DNA from: Mangrovactinospora gilvigrisea
GTDB lineage: Bacteria > Actinomycetota > Actinomycetes > Streptomycetales > Streptomycetaceae
Length of the DNA stretch: 36,983 nt
Assembly (NCBI RefSeq): GCF_001879105.1
Contig: NZ_MLCF01000012.1
Location: forward strand, 1 to 36,983
Reading direction: 5' to 3'
The position numbers were made by a program, and so were the translations under genes. Below, piece after piece: positions 14,249 to 20,951 of this stretch (position 1 is the first letter of the stretch; each line of letters starts with the position of its first letter). Under the pieces are notes generated by a model that saw only the letters and a program-made list of their open reading frames with translations, had not been told where the DNA came from and searched no databases.

Positions 14249-15961
14249 TCAGCCCACCGGCTCGACCGGCAGCCTGGCCTGCTGCAGGTCGGGGCAGTAG
14301 CGCTGCCAGGCGTCGGCGAACCGGCTGCGGGCATAGCCCTTGCGCTGGCTGCCGTCGGGCAGGCGGAGATTGGTCGAGGCGATCCCGTAGGGGCGCAGCA
14401 GCGCCCCCAGATCCCGCGCCGTCAGTCCGCTGTGGCCGTAGCCGGTCCACGGGGACTCCTCCAGGCTCCGCAGGCCGTGCAGGAGCTGATCGGTCGTCAT
14501 CCCGACCGGGTTGCTGTTGGCGGCGAACACCGCGCGGCAGTCGGCCAGGATCCGGGCCGACTCGCTCGCATCGGCCTCCGCCTGCTGCTCCGCCCGCGTC
14601 ATCGCGGTGCACGCGGCGCGGGCGGCCTGCGGCCAGCGACCGCCCGCCAGATCCGCGACGATCACCAGCGGCTCCCAGGTGTCGGCGGCCCGGTCCTCCA
14701 CCGGCAACTCCGGCTCCGCCGCAGCCGCCTGGGTGCGGACCGCGATCGCCCAGGCGGCGATCCGGCGACGCAGGGCGTGCAGGTCGGGCACGTCTCGTCC
14801 GGTGCGAAACGGGGTGACGTGCTCGCCCGGTGCGCGGCGGCGCATCCGAACCACGACGGCCCGGTCCATGATCGTGTCCGGGAGGTCGCCGATCCCGGCC
14901 AGCGCGGCCATGGCGAAGGTCGGGAAGGACTTGACGGTGTGATCGGAGCCGGTCACCCGCAGCGTGGGCCGGTTGCGCTGGTGCCCGGCGTTCAGCAGCC
15001 CGCGCAGCTCCTCGTTCCTCTCCAGCGCCTTGACCGAGCCGAACAGCGTGTCCGCCTCGTCCACCAGCAGGGTCGGCGGCTGCTCGGTGATGGAGCGGAA
15101 GACGGCCGCCGGGGTGGCGTTGATCGTGATGACCGGGTGGTGGACGGTCTCGGTGATCACATCCAGCAGCCGCGACTTCCCGCACCTCTTGGCCGGACCG
15201 ACGATCGCCAGGCGCGGGGCGTGCTGGAAGGCGGTCTGCAGGTGGGTGGCGGTCACCCACAGGGTGACCGCGTCCAGCGCTTCCGGACTGGGCGCGGCCA
15301 CATAGCGGGCGATCAACCCCCGCAGATGATCGAGGAGTTCGGCGCCGGACGGCGGACTGACCGCCTCGGGGTCGAGGTCGTCCGGACCGGTCGGCCCCCC
15401 GCCGCCGGTCGGCTTGGGGTGACAGGCCGCCGGATCCCGACCGGTCGGCCCTCCCTGACCGGTCAGGTCATCGGTGCCGGTGACCGGGGAGCCGGTGCGG
15501 TCAGCCGGTGGGGTGACCGGGGAGCCGGTGCGGTCAGCCGGTGGGGTGACCGGGCTGACCGGGCCGGTCGGTGGGGTGACCGGGCCGGTCGTCGCGGTGA
15601 CCGGCTCGGTGCCGGTCACCGGCGCGGTCGGCGCCTCCTTACCGGACTGACCGGTCGATGCGGCGGCCGGGATCGGGCCGGTCAGTTGGAGGCGGTGCGG
15701 GGTGACCGCGCCGGTCGGCTGCCCCGCGGACGAAGGCGGTGCGGTGACCGGTCGTGGGCGGCTTCGGTGACCGGACACCTCACCGGCTGCGGTCGGCCGG
15801 TCAGGCTGACCGGTCGGTCCAGTCGGTGCGCCGATCCGGGCGCCGGGCTGACCGGGGACGGCGACCGCCGGCCAGGACGCGGCGGCGGGGTGCGGCGACT
15901 GACCGGTCGTCTCGGACGTGCTGGGTGCGGGATCATGCCGCACCGTCGTACGCTTGGGCAC
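14249..15961 (-). CDS. DUF3631 domain ATPase with repetitive N-terminus
   Basis: This encodes 570 aa from GTG 15961, with AAGGAG six bases upstream. Residues 1-200 are disordered and built of T-G-P/Q and PVTG words, including two exact copies of PVTPPADRTGS (33-bp tandem repeat at 15479-15544). Residues about 205-340 form a P-loop ATPase: Walker A GPAKRCGKS at 255-263, Walker B LLVDEAD at 298-304, and a sensor-like RVTGSDHTVKSFPTFAMAALAGIGDLPDTIMDRAVVVRMRRR. The C-terminal 200 residues are the DUF3631 domain, with SESARILADCRAVFAAN, LLHGLRSLEESPWTGYG and YARSRFADAWQRYCPD. Similar proteins occur in actinobacterial plasmids and integrative elements and are thought to be helicase-like replication or transfer factors. 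It is the only large ATPase in the element. Confidence 0.88.
   Translation of the reverse strand: MPKRTTVRHDPAPSTSETTGQSPHPAAASWPAVAVPGQPGARIGAPTGPTGQPDRPTAAGEVSGHRSRPRPVTAPPSSAGQPTGAVTPHRLQLTGPIPAAASTGQSGKEAPTAPVTGTEPVTATTGPVTPPTGPVSPVTPPADRTGSPVTPPADRTGSPVTGTDDLTGQGGPTGRDPAACHPKPTGGGGPTGPDDLDPEAVSPPSGAELLDHLRGLIARYVAAPSPEALDAVTLWVTATHLQTAFQHAPRLAIVGPAKRCGKSRLLDVITETVHHPVITINATPAAVFRSITEQPPTLLVDEADTLFGSVKALERNEELRGLLNAGHQRNRPTLRVTGSDHTVKSFPTFAMAALAGIGDLPDTIMDRAVVVRMRRRAPGEHVTPFRTGRDVPDLHALRRRIAAWAIAVRTQAAAAEPELPVEDRAADTWEPLVIVADLAGGRWPQAARAACTAMTRAEQQAEADASESARILADCRAVFAANSNPVGMTTDQLLHGLRSLEESPWTGYGHSGLTARDLGALLRPYGIASTNLRLPDGSQRKGYARSRFADAWQRYCPDLQQARLPVEPVG
15479..15544. repeat. 33-bp tandem duplication inside the DUF3631 gene
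   Basis: Two exact 33-bp units, 15479-15511 and 15512-15544, and the first ten bases of a third. They keep the reading frame and encode an 11-residue repeat. Confidence 0.85.
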
Positions 15962-16114
15962 GAGCTGCTCCTTACGAGCGGCGGCACGAGGGTCTAGCTC
16001 GCGCCGCCGCGGATGTGTTTCTGGCGTTCATGACAGGACGGTCAGGGAGCCTTCACGGCCTTCGGCGTTGGCGCGCCGGGGGCCGTTTTTCATACGTGCC
16101 GCCTGACCCGGCAG

Positions 16115-16324
16115 TCACGAGGCGAGCCGCCCCCATCCCTTGCCCTCGGCGGCGCGTGCGACGAGTTCGGCCTCCCAGCGGACCAGCTCCGCCTCGCTGT
16201 AGAGCACGCGGCGCCCCACCTTCACGCCCTTGGGCCCGTAGCCGATGTGCCGCCAGTACCGGACGGTGCTGGCGGCGGTGCGGAAGCGCTCGGCGACCTC
16301 GGTGGTGGTCAGGTAGCGATCCAA
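16115..16324 (-). CDS. excisionase-type HTH protein
   Basis: This encodes 69 aa from TTG 16324, with GGAGGG seven bases upstream. It begins RYLTTTEVAERFRTAASTVRYW, a MerR/excisionase winged helix-turn-helix, continues HIGYGPKGVKVGRRVLYSEAEL and ends in a helix ELVRWEAELVARAA, the standard layout of actinobacterial Xis-like proteins. It would bend DNA at the attachment sites and push the integrase towards excision, and may repress or activate neighbouring promoters. It is divergent from the XRE-integrase pair across 73 bp, with a TTGATC-N16-TATAGT promoter. Family is clear; assignment as excisionase rests on context. Confidence 0.85.
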   Translation of the reverse strand: MDRYLTTTEVAERFRTAASTVRYWRHIGYGPKGVKVGRRVLYSEAELVRWEAELVARAAEGKGWGRLAS

Positions 16325-16365
16325 TCCATTCCCTCCTGGGTTCGGATTTTCAACCTCTACTATCT

Positions 16366-16393
16366 ACTATAGTGGGCAGTGGCGACGGATCAA
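16366..16393 (-). promoter_or_regulatory. promoter of the excisionase gene with ACTATAGT palindrome
   Basis: On the minus strand TTGATC (16393-16388), 16 bases, then TATAGT (16371-16366). The -10 box overlaps the perfect palindrome ACTATAGT (16366-16373), and a CTACTAT repeat lies next to it at 16357-16363. The AT-rich island sits between divergent xis and XRE-int genes and is a good candidate for the shared switch operator. Confidence 0.55.
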
Positions 16394-16397
16394 GCCG

Positions 16398-16979
16398 ATG
16401 GAGGTTGATAGCCTCAAGCCCATGACGACTCATGATCATCCGTTGAGCGGAGAGGCGCTCGTCGCCTACAACCTCCGCCAGATCCGCAAGGCCCGGCGCG
16501 TCTCCCAGGACGACCTCGCCGAACTCATGACCCGCCGCGGCTTCAAGATGCACCAGACCCAGATCGCCAAGATGGAGCGCGGTGCGCGCCCCATCCGCCT
16601 CGACGAGGCCATCTCCCTCGCCGCCTGCCTGGGCGTGCCCGCCGAGCCCTTCATGTCCCAGCCCGTGGGCGACGAGTCCGATCCCGACTTCGAGTTCATG
16701 CAGGCCCGGTTCGACGTCCAGGTCGCCCGCAGGGAGTGGGAGGCGGCGGCGGAGGCCGAGGAGGAGACCCGCAACCGCTACAACCAGGCCATCGACCGCA
16801 TCTACGAGGTCAGCCAGCGGCTCGGCATGGAGTTGCCCGTCGAAATCGCCGGCGGTCTGCAGCTCCTCCCCGCCCCCGGCACCGAGGAGTACGAGCGCCA
16901 AGAAGCAGCCGAGTACGAGAAGCGCACAGGAAGGAAACCCCCACCGGATGGCCAACATCCAGAAGCGCCCGAACGGTAA
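16398..16979 (+). CDS. XRE-family regulator upstream of the integrase
   Basis: This encodes 193 aa from ATG 16398 (an in-frame ATG at 16422 gives 185 aa; neither has a strong ribosome site). An Xre/Cro HTH occupies about 25-80: LRQIRKARRVSQDDLAELM, then MHQTQIAKMERGARPIRLDEAISLA. The C-terminal half from ARREWEAAAEAEEETRNRYNQ is a likely coiled coil for dimerisation, ending in a basic, proline-rich tail. Its stop overlaps the integrase start by 32 bp, so the two are coupled and the regulator probably controls integration and excision together with the divergent excisionase. Domain call is certain; the target site is inferred. Confidence 0.92.
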   Translation: MEVDSLKPMTTHDHPLSGEALVAYNLRQIRKARRVSQDDLAELMTRRGFKMHQTQIAKMERGARPIRLDEAISLAACLGVPAEPFMSQPVGDESDPDFEFMQARFDVQVARREWEAAAEAEEETRNRYNQAIDRIYEVSQRLGMELPVEIAGGLQLLPAPGTEEYERQEAAEYEKRTGRKPPPDGQHPEAPER

Positions 16980-18057
16980 GTGGCGCGCCCGCTACCGCGA
17001 CAGCACAGGCAAGGAGTACTCCCGCCACTTCGCCCGCAAGGTCGACGCCCAACGCTGGCTGGATGAGGTGACCACCAGCCTCGTCACCGGCCAGTACGTC
17101 GACCCCAAGTCCGCCAAGACCCCGTTCCGCGACTACGCCGAGCGCTGGCGGCTCGCGCAGCCGCACCGCCCCAACACCGCTCGCCTCGCCGAGACCTACC
17201 TCCGGCTGTACATCTACCCCCGGTGGGCATCGCGTGGAATCGGCTCCATCAAGCCCGGTGACGTGCAGCGCTGGATCGTCGCGCTGAGTGCTGAGAACGG
17301 GCTCGCCGCCAGCACCATCCGGACCGTCTACAACACCCTCAACGCCGTGATGCGTGCTGCTGTCCGCGACCGGCTGGCGGCCTCGAACCCCTGCGAGGGA
17401 GCCAAGCTGCCGAAGGTGCCGCCCAAGCGGATCGTCCCGCTCACCGTGGAGCAGGTGCAGGCCCTCGCCGCAGGAGTGCCGGCGCAGTACCGGGCACTCG
17501 TCCTACTGGGCGCCGCGACGGGGCTCCGGCCGGGAGAGCTGTTCGGGCTCCAGCTCCGGCATCTCGATCTCTTCGGCCGATCGGTGACGGTCGACCAGCA
17601 GATCCTGCGGGCGCCCAAGCGCGGAACGGTGATCGGCGAACCCAAGACGGCCCGGTCGCACCGTGTCGTCCCGCTGCCAGAGATGGCCGTACGGGCGATG
17701 AAGGAGCATCTCCGCGCCTTCCCGCCCGGTGAGGACGGCTGGCTCTTCACCGCGCCCGAGGGCGGGCCCGTCGCCTACACCCCGTTCATGGAGTGGGCCT
17801 GGCGACCGCTGGCCAAGAAGCTCGGGTTCCCGCCCCGCACGGGGCCGCATGCCCTCCGCCACCATTACGCCAGCCTGCTGATCCGCAACGGCGAGTCGGT
17901 CAAGACCGTCTCGGAGCGCCTCGGCCACACCAATGCCGCGATGACGCTCAACATCTACATCCATCTCTGGCCGGACTCCGAGGACCGGACACGGGCCGCC
18001 GTGGACCGCGCCTACGGGCTCGCGGACGGCAGCGAGGAGGAGGACAGGGCGGCATAG
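16948..18057 (+). CDS. tyrosine site-specific integrase
   Basis: This encodes 369 aa from ATG 16948, with AGGAAGG upstream; a much longer open frame begins at 16582 but overlaps the XRE gene as a shadow. An N-terminal AP2-like arm-binding region (IQKRPNGKWRARYRD), a SAM-like core-binding domain at about 55-160, and a catalytic domain from about 170 are present. Catalytic residues are visible: Arg in AATGLRPGE, the HxLR pair in GPHALRHHYA, LGH, and Tyr in NIYIHLWP near the C-terminus. It is a normal-length actinobacterial phage/ICE-type integrase. It lies 81 bp from the right 24-bp core at the 3' end of the dtxR gene, the usual place for an integrase. Confidence 0.95.
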   Translation: MANIQKRPNGKWRARYRDSTGKEYSRHFARKVDAQRWLDEVTTSLVTGQYVDPKSAKTPFRDYAERWRLAQPHRPNTARLAETYLRLYIYPRWASRGIGSIKPGDVQRWIVALSAENGLAASTIRTVYNTLNAVMRAAVRDRLAASNPCEGAKLPKVPPKRIVPLTVEQVQALAAGVPAQYRALVLLGAATGLRPGELFGLQLRHLDLFGRSVTVDQQILRAPKRGTVIGEPKTARSHRVVPLPEMAVRAMKEHLRAFPPGEDGWLFTAPEGGPVAYTPFMEWAWRPLAKKLGFPPRTGPHALRHHYASLLIRNGESVKTVSERLGHTNAAMTLNIYIHLWPDSEDRTRAAVDRAYGLADGSEEEDRAA

Positions 18058-18070
18058 CCGCCACGGGCTT

Positions 18071-18087
18071 GCGGACCGGGTGCGGAC
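18071..18087. repeat. paired GCGGAC repeats, candidate integrase arm site (right)
   Basis: GCGGACC at 18071-18077 and 18082-18088, an 11-base period, 50 bp inside the right core. This mirrors 1466-1482 at the left end. Confidence 0.45.
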
Positions 18088-18137
18088 CGCGGAGTCCAGT
18101 GTCTAGCTCCGCCGCAGGTCAACGGCCCGTCGGAAGA

Positions 18138-18161
18138 CGGCTCAGCTCTTGGCGACGAAGA
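18138..18161. repeat. right attachment-site core, inside the 3' end of the dtxR gene
   Basis: This is the second copy of the 24-bp repeat. It covers the last codons (FVAKS) and stop (18142-18144) of the dtxR-family gene, which therefore stays complete after integration. Confidence 0.88.
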
Positions 18162-18834
18162 TGTGCCCGGCGATCTCGCCCGGCAGCTCCGCCGACTCTC
18201 CGCTGCTGCCCACCAGGATCCCGCCGTGCGCCTCGCTCGCGGTGATCACCGAGCCGGGCTGGACGCCCGCGCGCCGCAGCGTCGCCATCGCCTGGGGGTC
18301 GGCCTGGATCGGCTCGCTGATCCGCCGCACCACCACGTTCTTCGCCTCCGGCCCGGAGACGATGGAGGTGAGCGGCACGATGCCCTCCTCCAGGAAGGGG
18401 TCGGCGCCGGTCTCGTCGCCCAGCTCGGCGAGGCCCGGGATCGGGTTGCCGTACGGCGACTCCGTCGGGTGGTGCAGCAGCTCCAGCACCCGCCGCTCCA
18501 CCGCCTCGCTCATCACGTGCTCCCAGCGGCAGGCCTCCGGGTGCACCTGCTCCCAGTCGAGCCCGATGACGTCGACCAGCAGGCACTCCGCCAGGCGGTG
18601 CTTGCGCATCACCCGGGTGGCCAGCCGCCGGCCCTCGTCCGTCAGCTCCAGATGCCGGTCTCCCTCGACCGTGAGCAGGCCGTCGCGCTCCATCCGCGCG
18701 ACCGTCTGGCTGACCGTCGGCCCGCTCTGCTCCAGGCGCTCGGCGATCCGCGCCCGCATCGGGACGACGCCCTCCTCCTCAAGCTCCAGGACCGTCCGGA
18801 GGTACATCTCGGTGGTGTCGATGAGTCCGCTCAC
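18142..18834 (-). CDS. dmdR1: iron-dependent DtxR-family repressor (DmdR1/IdeR-like)
   Basis: This encodes 230 aa from GTG 18834, with AGGAG upstream; an earlier start at 18870 lacks one. The N-terminus SGLIDTTEMYLRTVLELEEEG and the HTH with RIAERLEQSGPTVSQTVARMER are those of the DtxR group. All metal ligands are present: M10, C102, E105 and H106 for the primary site, H79, E83 and H98 for the ancillary site. An SH3-like C-terminal domain spans about 155-228. It binds Fe(II) and represses siderophore and iron-uptake genes. The symbol follows the Streptomyces coelicolor homologue and is a likely orthology, not proven. Its last codons form the integration target, so it has lost its original terminator. 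It is divergent from the SIS gene. Confidence 0.93.
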   Translation of the reverse strand: MSGLIDTTEMYLRTVLELEEEGVVPMRARIAERLEQSGPTVSQTVARMERDGLLTVEGDRHLELTDEGRRLATRVMRKHRLAECLLVDVIGLDWEQVHPEACRWEHVMSEAVERRVLELLHHPTESPYGNPIPGLAELGDETGADPFLEEGIVPLTSIVSGPEAKNVVVRRISEPIQADPQAMATLRRAGVQPGSVITASEAHGGILVGSSGESAELPGEIAGHIFVAKS

Positions 18835-18944
18835 GTCGGCCAGCTCCTGTCCTTGCCTGCAAGACCCCAATTGTGGACCATCCCGACGACAATCGGGCGC
18901 GAGGCCGTGGATTCGGCGCCGCGCCGCCCCCAGAATGGGTTGTC

Positions 18945-19700
18945 ATGAGCGATCTCGTCGGGGAGTACTTCGACGCCGCCCAGCGGCAGTTGGAGCAGGT
19001 CCGGAAGCGGAACGGCCCATCGGTGGGCGAGGCGGCGCGGCGGATCGCCGACGCGGTGGAGGGCGGCGGGGCGCTCTTCGCCTTCGGCGCCGGCCACTCC
19101 TCGCTGCCCGCCCAGGACCTGGTCTACCGGGCCGGCGGCCTGGCCCTGTTCAATCTGCTGGCGGTCCCCGGCCTGATCGGGGTGGACGTGATGCCGGCCC
19201 CGCTGGGCAGCGCGCTGGAGCGGGTGGCGGGCCTCGCCGAGGCGGCGCTGGACGCCAGCCCGGCGCGCGCCGGCGATCTGCTGATCGTCGTCTCGCTCTC
19301 CGGCCGCAACGTGGTGCCGGTGGAGATGGCCCGGCACGCCCGGGAGAAGGGGATGACGGTGATCGCGGTCACCTCGGAGGCGTACGCCGAGTCGCCGGAG
19401 GTGACGGCGAAGCACCCCTCGGGGACGTTCCTGCGGGACAACGCGGACGTGGTGCTGGACACCGCGGTCGCGCCGGGCGACGCCGAGCTGAGCGCGGACG
19501 GCCTGCCCACCCGGTTCGGCTCGGTCTCGACGGTGGTGGCGTGCGCGCTGCTGCAGGCCGCGCAGGCGGCGGCGGTCGCGCTGCTGCACGAGCGCGGGGC
19601 GACGGTGCCGCTGCTCAGGTCCGGGAACGTGGACGGCGGGCTGGAGTGGAACGCCCGGCTCTTCGCCGAGCACGGCGACCGGATCTTCTACCGCCGCTGA
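18945..19700 (+). CDS. SIS-domain sugar phosphate isomerase-like protein
   Basis: This encodes 251 aa from ATG 18945. A SIS phosphosugar-binding fold runs the whole length: an N-terminal helix, GGGALFAFGAGHSSLPAQD near residue 44, then LLIVVSLSGRNVVPVEMARHAREKGMTVIAVTS, with VSLSGRN as the phosphosugar loop, and later LPTRFGSVSTVV. This group is related to N-acetylmuramic acid 6-phosphate etherase (MurQ) and other sugar isomerases; the substrate is not determined. It is divergent from the dtxR gene with 110 bp between the two starts, and convergent with the small RNA unit at 19763. An upstream start at 18873 is possible but poorly supported. Confidence 0.88.
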   Translation: MSDLVGEYFDAAQRQLEQVRKRNGPSVGEAARRIADAVEGGGALFAFGAGHSSLPAQDLVYRAGGLALFNLLAVPGLIGVDVMPAPLGSALERVAGLAEAALDASPARAGDLLIVVSLSGRNVVPVEMARHAREKGMTVIAVTSEAYAESPEVTAKHPSGTFLRDNADVVLDTAVAPGDAELSADGLPTRFGSVSTVVACALLQAAQAAAVALLHERGATVPLLRSGNVDGGLEWNARLFAEHGDRIFYRR

Positions 19701-19762
19701 GGCGGGCGCCCGGACCGGAACCGACCGGGCAGCCGGGCAGGAGCCGGGCGGGAGCCGGGCAG

Positions 19763-19837
19763 AAAAAAGCCCGTGGGCTCATCCCCGGGACCTTGCGGTC
19801 CCGAGCACCGGACGGACGTTCCGGCGAGCCCACGGGC
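19763..19837 (-). terminator. branched intrinsic terminator with six-T tract
   Basis: The 12-bp stem at 19769-19780/19826-19837 is followed by TTTTTT on the minus strand. It holds two internal hairpins, so the terminator stem is a three-way junction rather than a simple hairpin. Confidence 0.7.
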
Positions 19838-19913
19838 CGGTGACTGCTGGTATTGCACCGACGCTCCATGCGTGCGACACAAGGCAACAGCCTCTGTTGC
19901 GCTGATGGAGCGG

Positions 19914-19952
19914 CTAGCTGACAGCCACCTCACGCGTCCGATAAGCACTCAT
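19914..19952 (-). CDS. 12-codon open frame with strong ribosome site (candidate leader peptide)
   Basis: ATG at 19952 reads MSAYRTREVAVS and stops at TAG 19914. An unusually complete ribosome site, AAAGGAGGTGG at 19961-19971, lies 11 bases from the ATG. The frame ends two bases before helix module A of the structured RNA. A short frame before a structured terminator is the layout of a leader-peptide attenuator, but no downstream gene follows. It could be a real micropeptide or simply a ribosome-binding part of the RNA. Confidence 0.45.
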   Translation of the reverse strand: MSAYRTREVAVS

Positions 19953-19984
19953 TCTTCGGACCACCTCCTTTCACGTGTGCCTGC

Positions 19985-20013
19985 ACGCTATGACCGCGCC
20001 GCCGGAGGGGCAA
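19985..20013 (-). promoter_or_regulatory. candidate promoter for the structured RNA unit
   Basis: On the minus strand TTGCCC (20013-20008), 17 bases, then TAGCGT (19990-19985). Predicted start near 19978, about 25 bases before the ATG at 19952. Confidence 0.4.
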
Positions 20014-20065
20014 GAGGTTTTTCCGGCAGCGAACCGGGGCGTCCTCCGGGAATGCGCACGGGGGT

Positions 20066-20752
20066 TCAGGGGTTCAGGCGCTCCAGCGTCCAGGGGGCGT
20101 CGTCCGGGGCGTCCGGGGCGCGGCGGTAGACGAGCCGGTCGTGCAGCCGGTCGGGGCGGCCCTGCCAGAACTCGACGCTCAGCGGCCGCACCCGGTAGCC
20201 GCCCCAGAACGGCGGGACGGGCACCTCCCCCGGGTAGGCGGCGTCCAGTTCGGCGTACCGGCGCTCCAGCTCCTCGCGGGAGGCGAGCGGCGCGGACTGC
20301 TCGCTGGCCCAGGCGCCGAGCCGGGAGCCGCGCGGGCGGCTGGCGAAGTACTCCGCGGTCTCCTCGCCGCTCGTTCGGGTGACATCGCCGTTGACGACGA
20401 TCTGTCGCGCGATCGGGTGCCACGAGAAGACCAGCGAGGCGCGCGGGTTGGCGTCCAGCTCGGTGCCCTTGCGGGACCGGTAGTTGGTGAAGAGCACGAA
20501 GCCGCGCAGGTCCCACGCCTTGAGGAGGACGGTGCGGGCGGAGGGCCGGCCGTCGGCGTCGGCGGTGGCCAGCACCATCGCGTTGGGCTCGGGCAGCGCG
20601 GGGTCGGCGGCGGCCGCGGCGAACCAGCGGGAGAACTGGGTGAAGGGGTCGGGCGCCAGCTCGGACTCGACGAGCCCGGCGGTGCGGTACGGGCGGCGCA
20701 TGCCGGACGGGTCGGGGCCGCGGTCGGGGCCGTGATCTGGACGGTTAGCCAC
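20066..20752 (-). CDS. pdxH: pyridoxamine 5'-phosphate oxidase
   Basis: This encodes 228 aa from GTG 20752 (an in-frame start at 20785 adds 11 residues). Family marks include [29 protein letters not shown] at the N-terminus, [11 protein letters not shown] and [16 protein letters not shown] for FMN binding, [41 protein letters not shown] and the invariant C-terminal RLNP. It oxidises pyridoxamine or pyridoxine phosphate to pyridoxal phosphate with FMN, in the cytoplasm. No ribosome site precedes the GTG; a CACAAT box lies about 10 bases upstream, so the mRNA may be leaderless. It is divergent from citrate synthase, about 200 bp apart. Very confident. Confidence 0.96.
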   Translation of the reverse strand: MANRPDHGPDRGPDPSGMRRPYRTAGLVESELAPDPFTQFSRWFAAAAADPALPEPNAMVLATADADGRPSARTVLLKAWDLRGFVLFTNYRSRKGTELDANPRASLVFSWHPIARQIVVNGDVTRTSGEETAEYFASRPRGSRLGAWASEQSAPLASREELERRYAELDAAYPGEVPVPPFWGGYRVRPLSVEFWQGRPDRLHDRLVYRRAPDAPDDAPWTLERLNP

Positions 20753-20951
20753 AGTCCGGATTGTGCCGCATCGCGCGTCCGTCACGCCCGGGGAAACCCA
20801 ACGGCACCACGTGCCTTGGCCTATGAGGACCCAACAGTTCGCGCTAGCCTGTGCTGTTAATCCTCGACCGGTCGAGCGGCCTGATGACCCCTCAACTCTG
20901 GCACCGAGTGCCAGACTCCGAGACGAGGCTCAAGGCGAAGGAGCCGTCGGG

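Larger units (their letters stand above)
1338..18161. mobile_element. integrative mobilizable element, 16.8 kb
   Basis: The element is delimited by a perfect 24-bp direct repeat at 1338-1361 and 18138-18161, containing CTCAGCTCTTGGCGACGAAG. The right copy forms the last codons and stop of a dtxR-family gene, a typical tyrosine-integrase target because the gene stays intact. Inside are the integrase (81 bp from the right repeat), an excisionase, two XRE regulators, a DUF3631 ATPase, MobC, a relaxase, a primase/polymerase-like protein, a DUF574 methyltransferase and five GAF-ANTAR genes. The genes beyond the repeats are ordinary chromosomal ones. I see no TraB/FtsK translocase and no VirB/VirD4-type genes, so transfer would need a helper; hence mobilizable rather than self-conjugative. 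Almost all genes except the XRE-integrase pair and one GAF-ANTAR gene are on the minus strand. Confidence 0.88.
19763..19978 (-). ncRNA. candidate structured small RNA with intrinsic terminator
   Basis: Minus-strand unit of about 215 nt with three helical modules. Module A: CGCTCCAT pairs with ATGGAGCG (19862-19869/19905-19912), enclosing a GCAACAG/CTGTTGC hairpin (19884-19900). Module B: CGGTG/CACCG at 19838-19860. Module C: 12-bp stem GCCCGTGGGCTC with GAGCCCACGGGC (19769-19780/19826-19837) that itself carries two side hairpins, CGGGACC/GGTCCCG and CCGGA/TCCGG, followed at once by six T residues on the transcribed strand (A's at 19763-19768). No gene follows on the minus strand. A promoter candidate lies upstream at 19985-20013. 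I know of no matching named family. Confidence 0.55.
19701..20065. other. intergenic region with a structured RNA unit
   Basis: The gap between the SIS gene and pdxH holds a minus-strand promoter candidate at 19985-20013, a 12-codon frame at 19914-19952 and densely paired RNA at 19763-19912, all described separately. Nothing else is recognised; 19701-19762 is a G/C-rich direct-repeat-like stretch (GGGCGGGAGCCGGGC). Confidence 0.6.

Noticed and set aside
16582..16947. N-terminal extension of the integrase by 122 residues
   Set aside because: The extension is proline/serine/arginine-rich and lies in a second frame across the XRE gene; integrase homology begins at the ATG at 16948.
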